Of a stretch of 64,000 bases of DNA, positions 25,273-32,824 are shown one piece after another; positions within the stretch are counted from its first letter, which is position 1, and each line of letters opens with the position of its first letter. A program made the position numbers and the translations under genes. The notes under the pieces are model-generated. The model made no database searches and was not told the DNA's origin. It worked only from the letters and a program-made list of their open reading frames with translations. Source of the stretch: Streptomyces cirratus (GTDB lineage: Bacteria > Actinomycetota > Actinomycetes > Streptomycetales > Streptomycetaceae). The stretch spans positions 372,001 to 436,000 of the forward strand of contig NZ_BMVP01000003.1 in assembly GCF_014650775.1 (NCBI RefSeq). The letters are read 5' to 3'.

Positions 25273-26525
25273 CAGGTCACCGGAAGGGACTTGGGCCCGC
25301 GGATCAGGGCGCCCGGCTGCCATTGCATCTGCTCCGGTGGCACCGCCAACGCCAGATTCGGGTACCGCTCGAGCAGGGTGGTGACGATGATCTCGGACTC
25401 CATCCGGGCCAGCATCGAGCCGACGCAGTGGTGGGGCCCGTTGCCGAAGGCCATGTGCGCGATGGGGCCGCGGTCGAAGTCCAGCCTGTCGGGGTCGGGG
25501 AAGACGGCCGGGTCTCGGTTGGCCGCGAGGTACGACGAGTAGACGACCTCCCCCTCGCGGACCAGGACCCCGCCGATCTCGACGTCCCTCGTGGCGACCC
25601 TCGGGATGCCGACGCCGCTGCGGTGCGGGATGTAGCGCAGCAGTTCGTCGACGGCCTGCGGGATCATCTCCGGTTCGGCGCGCAGCCGGGCGAGGTGCTC
25701 CGGATGGGTGAGCAGGGCGTAGATCATGTTGGCGCTGTTGTTGCGCACCGCGTGGGCGCCGCTCACCAGGATCGCGGTGGCGAGGGAGACGGCCTCCGCC
25801 TCGGTGATCTCCCCGGCGTCGGCGGCCGACGCCAGGACGGCGGCGAGGTCCTCGCCCGGCTCGTCGGCCGGCTCCGCGCGGCGCAGCGCGAGGAGGGCGA
25901 CGACGGTGTCGCGGACGGTCTTCATCGCGTCGGCGCTGCGCTCGGGGGCCGGACCGGGCGTCATGATCACGTTCGCCCATGAGGTCATGCCCTCGCGCAT
26001 GTCCTGCGGCATCCCGAGGAGGTCGGCGACGGCCGCGAGCGGGAAGGGGCCGTGCAGGTGCTCCACGAGGTCGGCGGGTGAGCCGTGGGTCTCCATCTCG
26101 TCCAGGAGCCGGTCGGCGGTGGCCTGTACGGAGGGCCGCAGCCGCTGCATGCTCTTGCCGGTGAAGGCCCGCGCCACCACGCGGCGCATGTCGTTCAGGC
26201 GCGGGGGGTCGGCGTAGTTCAGGGCGGCCTTCTGCGAGGCGATGGCGTGCGGCGAGGAGCTGGTGATGGTGCGCCCGACCAGTTCCTGCCTGCTGAAGCG
26301 CGGGTCGGTCGTGGCCGCCTTGACGTCGGCGTAGCGCGCCATCAGCCAGGCGCTGCCCTCGCCGAACGGCAGTTTCACCCGAGTGGCCCTGCCCTCCCGG
26401 AGCCGGGCGTGCAGGAACGGGTCGAACTCCAGGGCTTCGAGGTCATCCAGGTTCCAGCAGTGCACCGGCCCGTCCGCGGGCGGGTCCGGACGCGTCCCGA
26501 GGGCCGTGTCGGGGTCTGACGTCAT
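25269..26525 (-). CDS. CYP158-like cytochrome P450 with atypical I-helix
   Basis: A 418-residue P450. ExxR is VDELLRYIPHR and the heme loop is FGNGPHHCVGSMLAR. It ends GALIRGPKSLPVTW, very like CYP158 enzymes that couple flaviolin in S. coelicolor. The I-helix has SGAHAVRNN where [AG]Gx[DE]T is usual: both the acid and the Thr are replaced (His, Ala). CYP158A2 also lacks the Thr. The ATG has GGGAG upstream. It is divergent from rppA over 204 bases and coupled to the accE-like gene. A role in oxidative coupling or tailoring of tetrahydroxynaphthalene/flaviolin is likely. Confidence 0.92.
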   Translation of the reverse strand: MTSDPDTALGTRPDPPADGPVHCWNLDDLEALEFDPFLHARLREGRATRVKLPFGEGSAWLMARYADVKAATTDPRFSRQELVGRTITSSSPHAIASQKAALNYADPPRLNDMRRVVARAFTGKSMQRLRPSVQATADRLLDEMETHGSPADLVEHLHGPFPLAAVADLLGMPQDMREGMTSWANVIMTPGPAPERSADAMKTVRDTVVALLALRRAEPADEPGEDLAAVLASAADAGEITEAEAVSLATAILVSGAHAVRNNSANMIYALLTHPEHLARLRAEPEMIPQAVDELLRYIPHRSGVGIPRVATRDVEIGGVLVREGEVVYSSYLAANRDPAVFPDPDRLDFDRGPIAHMAFGNGPHHCVGSMLARMESEIIVTTLLERYPNLALAVPPEQMQWQPGALIRGPKSLPVTW

Positions 26526-26567
26526 GGTTTTCTCCCAAGCCTTGATGTCACTCCTGGTAGGCGAGAT

Positions 26568-26603
26568 GTGCCGGGAATGCGGCTGACGATCCCTTCCCGG
26601 CAC
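26568..26603. promoter_or_regulatory. Inverted repeat in the P450/rppA divergent promoter region
   Basis: GTGCCGGGAA and its exact complement TTCCCGGCAC are separated by 16 bases. The repeat lies 43 bases from the leftward P450 start and 127 bases upstream of the rppA start. The arm spacing (26 bases from arm to arm) suits a dimeric or tetrameric regulator acting on both promoters. No regulator gene is adjacent. A transcript hairpin is the alternative reading. Confidence 0.45.
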
Positions 26604-26729
26604 CGGCTCGCTCCGCTTCCTGCGGCCGCGACTGTCACCGCAATGGCCCACATCGGCGGCGGGACGTTCCGACGAGCAGAACCGGCACGGGTCCGTGAGG
26701 CTTGTCGGGAAATGAAAGGAGAGCCGACT

Positions 26730-27791
26730 GTGGCGACTCTTTGCAGACCAACGGTGCACGTGCCGGAGCACGTGATCACCATGGAGCAGACCCTGGATCT
26801 GGCCCGGTCCGTGCACGCCGATCACCCGCAGCTCGACCTGGCCCTGCGACTGATCCGGAACACCGGCGTCGCGAAACGGCACATCGTGCGACCCATCGAG
26901 GAGACCTTGCGGCACCCCGGCCTCGAACAGCGCAACGCCGTCTACGAGGCCGAGGCCAAGGCTCGGATACCGGCGGTGGTGCGCGCGGCCCTCGACGACG
27001 CGCAGCTGCGTCCCGAGAACGTCGATCTGATCATCTTCGTGTCGTGCACCGGCTTCCTGATGCCGTCACTGACCGCCTGGATGATCAACTCGATGGGCTT
27101 CCGCACCGATACGATCCAGCTCCCCATCGCCCAGCTGGGGTGTGCGGCGGGCGGTGCGGCGGTGAACCGGGCGCACGATTTCTGCACCGCCTACCCGGAC
27201 GCGAACGCGCTGATCGTCTCCTGCGAGTTCTGCTCGCTCTGCTACCAGCCGAGCGACCTGGAGGTCGGCAACCTGCTCTCCAACGGCCTCTTCGGTGACG
27301 GCGTCGGCGCCGCCGTCGTCCGCGGCCGGGGCGGCACGGGCGTGGACCTCCAGCGCAACGCGTCGTACATCATCCCCCAGACGGAGGACTGGATCATGTA
27401 CGACGTCAAGGCCACCGGGTTCCACTTCAAGCTGGACCGGCGCGTTCCGGGAACGATGGAACCGCTCGCCCCGTCACTCAAGCGACTCGCCCAGGTGCAC
27501 GGGTGGGACGCCGCCGCACTGGATTTCTACATCATCCACGCAGGCGGCCCCAGGATCCTGGACGACCTCAGCAAGTACCTCGGTGTGCCTGCCGAGGCAT
27601 TCCGCTTCAGTCGGGCCACACTGACGGAATACGGCAACATCGCAAGCGCCGTGGTCCTGGACGCCCTGCGCCGGCTCTTCGACGAGAACGGCACCGCCGA
27701 TGCCGCGAAGGGCATGCTCGCCGGGTTCGGGCCCGGCATCACCGCCGAGATCTCCATCGGGAGCTGGGTTTCGGAGCCGGCGACCCCGTGA
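26730..27791 (+). CDS. rppA: Type III polyketide synthase, 1,3,6,8-tetrahydroxynaphthalene synthase
   Basis: A 353-residue chalcone-synthase-fold enzyme. The triad matches RppA numbering: Cys138 (QLGCAAGG), His270 (IIHAGGP) and Asn303 (YGNIAS). The Cys-rich CEFCSLCYQP segment is also typical. It condenses five malonyl-CoA to tetrahydroxynaphthalene, which oxidises to flaviolin and melanin-like polymers. GTG 26730 is preferred: AAGGAG lies just upstream and the protein then begins MATLCRP, as in known RppA proteins. The CYP158-type gene starts 17 bases downstream. Confidence 0.97.
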   Translation: MATLCRPTVHVPEHVITMEQTLDLARSVHADHPQLDLALRLIRNTGVAKRHIVRPIEETLRHPGLEQRNAVYEAEAKARIPAVVRAALDDAQLRPENVDLIIFVSCTGFLMPSLTAWMINSMGFRTDTIQLPIAQLGCAAGGAAVNRAHDFCTAYPDANALIVSCEFCSLCYQPSDLEVGNLLSNGLFGDGVGAAVVRGRGGTGVDLQRNASYIIPQTEDWIMYDVKATGFHFKLDRRVPGTMEPLAPSLKRLAQVHGWDAAALDFYIIHAGGPRILDDLSKYLGVPAEAFRFSRATLTEYGNIASAVVLDALRRLFDENGTADAAKGMLAGFGPGITAEISIGSWVSEPATP

Positions 27792-27807
27792 GGGAGGAAT
27801 CCGAACG

Positions 27808-29067
27808 ATGCTGAGAGACGGCCCCGCCACTTCCAGGCCACCCGTCACGCACTGGCCCGCCCGGGACCTGGACGGGGTCGACTTCGACCCCGTCCTCGCC
27901 GAGCTGATGCGCGCGGGGCCGATCACCCGCATCAAACTGCCCAACGGGAGCGGGTGGGCCTGGCTCGTCTGCCGGTACGACGACGTGCGGATGGTCGCCA
28001 ACGACCCACGGTTCAGCCGCAAGCTGGTCATGGAGCACGACGTCACCCGTCTGGCCCCCCACTTCATCCCGGCCCCCGGCGCGGTCGGTCTGGAGGACCC
28101 GCCCGACCACACACGGCTGCGCCGCACCGTCGCCGCCGCGTTCACCACCACGGGGGTGGAGCGCCTGCGGACCAGGGCGCAGCGGATGCTCGACGAACTC
28201 GTCGACGCGATCTTGCGCGACGGTCCGCCCGCGGACCTCACGGAGCGGCTGCTGGCGCCGTTCCCGCTCGCGGTGGTCTGCGAGCTGATGGGCGTTCCGG
28301 CGCCGGACCGCCCGAAGGTCCACGAGTGGACCACCCTGATCCTGTCTTCCGCGCAGGGCGCCGAGCGCAGCGAGCAGGCGAAGACGCGGATGTGCGACTA
28401 CCTGGGCGAACGGCTGCGGGCCGGCCGCGGCGCCACCGTCGACGGCGGCGAGGCCGACGAGGCGGGCGAGGCGGGCGAGGCGGGCGATGTCATCGGCATG
28501 CTCGCCCGGGCGGTCGAGGCCGGCGAGGTCACCGAGGAGGAGGCCGTGGGGGTGGCCCTGCTCCTGCAGATCGGTGGAGAGGCCGTCACCAACAACACCG
28601 GCAACATGGTGTACATCCTGCTCACCCGGCCGGAGCTGATGGACAAGCTGCGCGCCGCACCGGACCTGCGGCCGACGGCCATCAACGAGCTCCTGCGCTA
28701 CATCCCGCACCGCAACTCGGTCGGTCTGTCCCGGATCGCGCTGGAGGACGTCGAGGTCGCCGGTCAGGTCATCCGGGCGGGCGAGGCGGTGTACGTCTCC
28801 TACCTCGCCGCGAACCGGGACCCGGAGGTCTTCCCCGACCCCGACGAGATCCGGCTGGACCGCACGCCCAACGCCCACGTCTCCTTCGGCTACGGACCGC
28901 ACTTCTGCCCCGGCAACATGCTGGCCCGACTGGAGTCAGAGCTGCTCGTGAACGCGCTGCTGGACCGTTTCCCCGACCCGCGGTTCGCGGTGCCGGTGGA
29001 CGAACTGGGCTGGCGGCCGGGAGCGCTCATCCGCGGACCCGAGGCCCTGCCGGTGACCTGGTCGTGA
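27808..29067 (+). CDS. CYP158A2-type cytochrome P450 (biflaviolin synthase-like)
   Basis: A 419-residue P450. ExxR is INELLRYIPHR, the heme loop is FGYGPHFCPGNMLAR and the C-terminus is GALIRGPEALPVTW. The I-helix has IGGEAVTNN: Glu is kept and the usual Thr is Ala, exactly as described for CYP158A2, where substrate hydroxyls help proton delivery. In S. coelicolor CYP158A2 follows rppA and dimerises flaviolin. Start ATG 27808 has AGGGAGGAA upstream. A 9-bp tandem repeat encodes an EAG-rich surface loop at about residues 218-227. The stop overlaps the cupin gene start in GTGA. Confidence 0.95.
   Translation: MLRDGPATSRPPVTHWPARDLDGVDFDPVLAELMRAGPITRIKLPNGSGWAWLVCRYDDVRMVANDPRFSRKLVMEHDVTRLAPHFIPAPGAVGLEDPPDHTRLRRTVAAAFTTTGVERLRTRAQRMLDELVDAILRDGPPADLTERLLAPFPLAVVCELMGVPAPDRPKVHEWTTLILSSAQGAERSEQAKTRMCDYLGERLRAGRGATVDGGEADEAGEAGEAGDVIGMLARAVEAGEVTEEEAVGVALLLQIGGEAVTNNTGNMVYILLTRPELMDKLRAAPDLRPTAINELLRYIPHRNSVGLSRIALEDVEVAGQVIRAGEAVYVSYLAANRDPEVFPDPDEIRLDRTPNAHVSFGYGPHFCPGNMLARLESELLVNALLDRFPDPRFAVPVDELGWRPGALIRGPEALPVTWS
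28459..28485 (+). repeat. Three tandem copies of a 9-bp unit inside the CYP158-type gene
   Basis: GAGGCGGGC is repeated three times without change and encodes three Glu-Ala-Gly units. As the unit is a multiple of three, copy-number change would lengthen or shorten a loop without frameshift. Confidence 0.85.
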
Positions 29068-29600
29068 CGGCGCACCTGGCCCGGCACGGACTGCTGGTGC
29101 CGCCGGGGCACGGCCGCACCCTGCACACCGCCGCCCAGCAGGTGACCTTCAAGGTCACCGGCGAGCACTCACGGGTCGCCTCCAGCTTCGAGGTCGTCGT
29201 ACCCCCCGGATTCGACGTCGGGGCGCACCTCCACACGCGCAGCGAGGAGCTGTTCTACGTCCTGGAGGGTGAACTCGACGTGATGGCGTTCGAGCCTCGC
29301 GTGCGCAGCGGCGACGACTGGCGACGCTGGGAGTCGCTCGACGGCCGCCAGGTCGTCCGGGCGACCCCGGGGACGGTCATCGTCGTACCGCCCGGCTGTC
29401 CGCACGCCTTCGCCAACCCCACGGGGGAACCGGCCCGGATGTTCTTCCAGGCCTCTCCCCCGCCCGACCACGAACGGTACTTCGAGGAGCTCCTCGAACT
29501 GCTCGACGCCAACCCCTCACCGGACGCCTCGGCGATCGGGGAACTGCGGGCGCGCTACGACATCGAGCAGCTGACACCACTGCGCCACGGCCCGTCCTGA
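29064..29600 (+). CDS. Cupin-domain oxygenase (quinone-forming monooxygenase, MomA-like)
   Basis: A 178-residue single-domain cupin. Metal-site motifs are HLHTRSEELFYVLEGE and, later, PPGCPHAFAN. In S. coelicolor the third gene of the rppA operon encodes a cupin that oxidises tetrahydroxynaphthalene to flaviolin; the position and size here agree. The GTG start overlaps the CYP158-type stop by four bases, so translation is coupled and stoichiometry is likely fixed. There is no signal peptide, so it is cytoplasmic. Confidence 0.88.
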   Translation: MTAHLARHGLLVPPGHGRTLHTAAQQVTFKVTGEHSRVASSFEVVVPPGFDVGAHLHTRSEELFYVLEGELDVMAFEPRVRSGDDWRRWESLDGRQVVRATPGTVIVVPPGCPHAFANPTGEPARMFFQASPPPDHERYFEELLELLDANPSPDASAIGELRARYDIEQLTPLRHGPS

Positions 29601-29683
29601 CCGGCGGACGGCCGGTCGGCCGGCCCCTTGCGGCCGGAACACCGCTCACCCTCTCCAACCCATCACCACGCTCGGGAGACTCA

Positions 29684-30484
29684 ATGCTGCGCACTCGCCG
29701 CACGCTTCGCACCGCGACGTATGCCCTGGCCGCCACGGTGGTCGCCTCCGCCTCGCTCGCCGCGGGACCCGCCCAGGCCGCCGCCGAACCCCTGCCGTCC
29801 CACTGGTGCTACGTCAACGGCCAGGAGGCCCGGCCCGGACCGGTGGTGGAGGGCACGGACGGGCCCGACACGATCGTGTGCGAGAACGACGTCGAGAACG
29901 CCATCATCGACGGCAAGGGCGGCAACGACAACATCCGGGTGAAGGGCATGCTCATCGACGCCCAGGTCCTCGGCGGCGAGGGTGACGACACGCTCCAGGT
30001 CAACAACCTGTACCCGCGCAACGGCAACTCGACGGTGCGCGGCGGCCTGGGGAACGACACGATCATCACCGCCCTCGTCGTCGGCACGGCGGCCCACGGA
30101 GCCTCCGTGTACGGCGACCACGGCAACGACACCATCACCACCGGCAGCGTGATGGGCGCGCAGGGCGAGTACGAGCGCGGCGGCGGCCAGGTCTTCGGCA
30201 ACGACGGCAACGACCTGATCCGCACGAACAGCGTCGACCTCGGCGGCCGGGTGCTCGGCGGCGCCGGCGACGACGTCATCGAGCCCAAGTCGGTGGGCTC
30301 GGAATCCTCGGGCGTCATCCTGGGCGGCCCCGGCGACGACCGGGTCCGTGGTCAGAACGACAGCGTCCTGACCATCGGCCCCGGCTACGGGCAGGTCGAC
30401 GGCGGCATCGGCACCAACCACTGCAAGGTGAAGCACTTCTCGACCGGTGACCGGATCCGCAGCTCAGTCGCGAACTGCCTCTGA
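29684..30484 (+). CDS. Secreted RTX-like (hemolysin-type Ca-binding repeat) protein
   Basis: A 266-residue protein with a signal peptide ending AQAAAEP and at least five GGxGxDx-type repeats (GKGGNDNI, GGEGDDTL, GGLGNDTI, GDHGNDTI, GNDGNDLI, GGAGDDVI, GGPGDDRV), the nonapeptide pattern of calcium-binding beta-rolls. Unlike typical RTX toxins it has a Sec signal and no toxin or secretion domain; the repeats fill most of the mature protein. A cell-surface or matrix role is plausible. The ATG at 29684 starts the signal peptide. The 3' end overlaps the convergent exporter gene by 21 bases. Confidence 0.82.
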   Translation: MLRTRRTLRTATYALAATVVASASLAAGPAQAAAEPLPSHWCYVNGQEARPGPVVEGTDGPDTIVCENDVENAIIDGKGGNDNIRVKGMLIDAQVLGGEGDDTLQVNNLYPRNGNSTVRGGLGNDTIITALVVGTAAHGASVYGDHGNDTITTGSVMGAQGEYERGGGQVFGNDGNDLIRTNSVDLGGRVLGGAGDDVIEPKSVGSESSGVILGGPGDDRVRGQNDSVLTIGPGYGQVDGGIGTNHCKVKHFSTGDRIRSSVANCL

Positions 30485-31993
30485 CCTCCTCGGCTCCGCG
30501 GGCCGGCCGCGGCCCCGCTCCACCGAGAGTCCCTCGGGCAGCATGAACCACGTCAGGACGGCTCCGACGGCGAAGACGGCGGCCGAAGCCGTGAACGCGG
30601 CGTGACAGCCCTCCACAGCAGCCCGGCCCGCGGTGAGCGGCCCGGGCTGCCGGTGCGTGGCCAGGTAGCCGGCGGTCGCGGCCGCCGCGACGGTGCTCAT
30701 CAGGGCCGTGCCGACCGAACCGCCGACCTGGCGCATCGAGTTGACGGCGGCGGAGCCGGCGCCGGCATCCCCGGGCGCGATGCCCGCCGTGGCGAGGTTC
30801 ATGGCCGCCGCCGTCAGCATCCCCACACCGAGCCCGGCGGCGATCTGGGCGGGCAGCACCTCGACCAGGTAGGACCCGTCGACGGTCAGGCGGGTCATCC
30901 AAGCCATCCCGGCCGCCGCCAGCAGCATGCCGCCGGCGACGCGCGGGCGCCCGCCGACCCTGCGCAACAGGGCCGTGCCGCTGCCCATCGCGCTGAACAT
31001 GATGGCGCCGGACATCGGCAGGAAGGCCAGACCGGTCATGGCCGGGCTGTAACCCCGGGTGTGCTGGAGGTAGAACGTCAGGAACAGGAACACCCCGAAG
31101 GTGGCGACGCCGGCGATGAACATGGCCAGCAGGGCCGCGCCCCGGACCCGGTCCAGGACGATCCGCAGGGGCAGCAGCGGATGCGGGGAGCGGCCCTGCC
31201 ACACGGCGAACGCGGCGATCAGCAGGGCGCCCGCGCAGAGGAAGCCCCCGGCGCGCGGGGAGAGCCAGCCGTGGGAACCCGCCCCGGCGAGCCCGTAGAC
31301 GACGCAGAACAGTCCCGTCGAGGCCAGTGCGGTACCGGGCAGGTCCAGCCGGGGCCGTACGGCGGCGGGCTGCGGCGGGAGCAGCAGTACCGCCCCGACC
31401 ACGGCGGCGACGGCGAAGAGCACGTTCACGTACATGGTGGAGCGCCAGCTGAAGTGCTCGGTGAGTACGCCGCCCAGCAGCAGTCCCACCGCCCCGCCGG
31501 AGGAGGCCAGGGCCCCGAATACGCCGAAGGCCCGGCCCCGTTCCGCGGGGGCGGTGAACGTGGTGGTGAGCAGGGAGAGGGCCGCGGGCGCCAGCAGGGC
31601 CGCGAACACGCCCTGGCAGGCGCGGGCGCCGACCAGCAGGCCGAAGGTGGCCGCGGAGCCGCCGACCGCGGAGGACACCGCGAAACCGGCCTGGCCGATG
31701 ATGAAGGCCCGCCGGCGCCCGAACAGGTCGGCGAGCCGGCCGCCGAGCAGCAGCAGACTGCCGAAGGCCATGGCGTACGCGGTCACCACCCACTGGCGCC
31801 GGCCGTCGGAGAAGCCGATGTCGGCCTGGGCGGAGGGCAGGGCGATGTTCACGACGGTGGCGTCCAGGACGACCATCACCTGGGCGAGGCCGATCACCGC
31901 GAGGATCCACCAGCGGCGTGGATCGGGCCGCGGTGCGGCGCCGGGGGCGTCGGCGGCGGTACTGGTTCCGGGACCGTTGGGTTCTGTCGACAT
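30464..31993 (-). CDS. DHA2 (EmrB/QacA) family MFS drug exporter
   Basis: A 509-residue transporter with about 14 hydrophobic helices. The DHA2 motif LDATVVNIALP is in TM1, motif A GRLADLFGRRRAFI lies between TM2 and TM3, and motif C (SSGGAVGLLLGGVLTE) is in TM5. It exports hydrophobic compounds using the proton gradient. GGAG precedes the ATG. It is not next to a TetR or MarR gene, so its regulation is unclear; the tetrahydroxynaphthalene locus one gene away makes pigment export a possibility (inference). The last 21 bases overlap the RTX-like gene on the other strand. Confidence 0.92.
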   Translation of the reverse strand: MSTEPNGPGTSTAADAPGAAPRPDPRRWWILAVIGLAQVMVVLDATVVNIALPSAQADIGFSDGRRQWVVTAYAMAFGSLLLLGGRLADLFGRRRAFIIGQAGFAVSSAVGGSAATFGLLVGARACQGVFAALLAPAALSLLTTTFTAPAERGRAFGVFGALASSGGAVGLLLGGVLTEHFSWRSTMYVNVLFAVAAVVGAVLLLPPQPAAVRPRLDLPGTALASTGLFCVVYGLAGAGSHGWLSPRAGGFLCAGALLIAAFAVWQGRSPHPLLPLRIVLDRVRGAALLAMFIAGVATFGVFLFLTFYLQHTRGYSPAMTGLAFLPMSGAIMFSAMGSGTALLRRVGGRPRVAGGMLLAAAGMAWMTRLTVDGSYLVEVLPAQIAAGLGVGMLTAAAMNLATAGIAPGDAGAGSAAVNSMRQVGGSVGTALMSTVAAAATAGYLATHRQPGPLTAGRAAVEGCHAAFTASAAVFAVGAVLTWFMLPEGLSVERGRGRPAEPRRSEAVRD

Positions 31994-32203
31994 GGTGGCA
32001 CTCCGGGGATTCCACTCGTACTGGCGGGCGGGTGTCTGCTTCGACAGTGGGCGAGCGGAGCCCCCGGGCCGGGCCCCTGCCCCGTTCGCCACGCCACGAT
32101 GCCGTCCGGACGGACCAGCGCGGCCGGCCGGCGGCCTCCGTGACCGGTGGCGCCGCGCCGGTGTGTGGAACGGCGGGGCCGGGGCATCCCGTAGGCTCGG
32201 CGA

Positions 32204-32824
32204 ATGGCGAAGTACTTCGATGTGCACCCCGAGAACCCCCAAGCGCGCACGATCGGCAACGTGGCCGACAGCATCCGCTCCGGCGCGCTCGTCGCGTACC
32301 CGACCGATTCCCTGTACGCGCTGGGCTGCCAGCTCGGCAACCGTGACGGTCTCGACCGGATCCGCTCCATCCGCGACCTCGACGACCGGCACCACTTCAC
32401 CCTCGTCTGCCAGAACTTCGCGCAGCTGGGGCAGTTCGTGCAGATCGACAACGACGTGTTCCGTGCGATCAAGGCGGCCACTCCGGGCAGCTACACCTTC
32501 ATCCTGCCCGCCACCAAGGAAGTGCCGCGCCAGTTGCTGCACCCGAAGAAGAAGACGGTCGGGGTCCGCATCCCGGACCACACGGTCGTCCAGGCCCTGC
32601 TCGCGGAGATCGGCGAGCCGCTGCTGTCGAGCAGCCTGCTGCTGCCCGACGAGCCCGAGCCGCTGACGCAGGGCTGGGAGATCAAGGAGCGGCTCGACCA
32701 CGTCGTGGACATCGTCGTCGACTCGGGCGACTGCGGGACGAAGCCGACCACGGTCATCGACTTCTCCGGCGGCGGCGCCGAGATCGTCCGCTACGGCGCG
32801 GGCGACACGGCCCGCTTCGAGTAG
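32204..32824 (+). CDS. Sua5/YciO/YrdC/YwlC family protein (YciO-like)
   Basis: A 206-residue protein, the same length as E. coli YciO. Family motifs: GALVAYPTDSLYALGCQLGN near the N-terminus, where YrdC has KxR..K nucleotide contacts, PGSYTFILPAT, and KKKTVGVRIPDH with the conserved basic cluster. True Sua5/YrdC makes threonylcarbamoyl-AMP for tRNA t6A; the YciO branch has low or no such activity and an unclear role. It is divergent from the DHA2 exporter. Its 3' end overlaps the copper oxidase gene by 34 bases. Confidence 0.93.
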   Translation: MAKYFDVHPENPQARTIGNVADSIRSGALVAYPTDSLYALGCQLGNRDGLDRIRSIRDLDDRHHFTLVCQNFAQLGQFVQIDNDVFRAIKAATPGSYTFILPATKEVPRQLLHPKKKTVGVRIPDHTVVQALLAEIGEPLLSSSLLLPDEPEPLTQGWEIKERLDHVVDIVVDSGDCGTKPTTVIDFSGGGAEIVRYGAGDTARFE

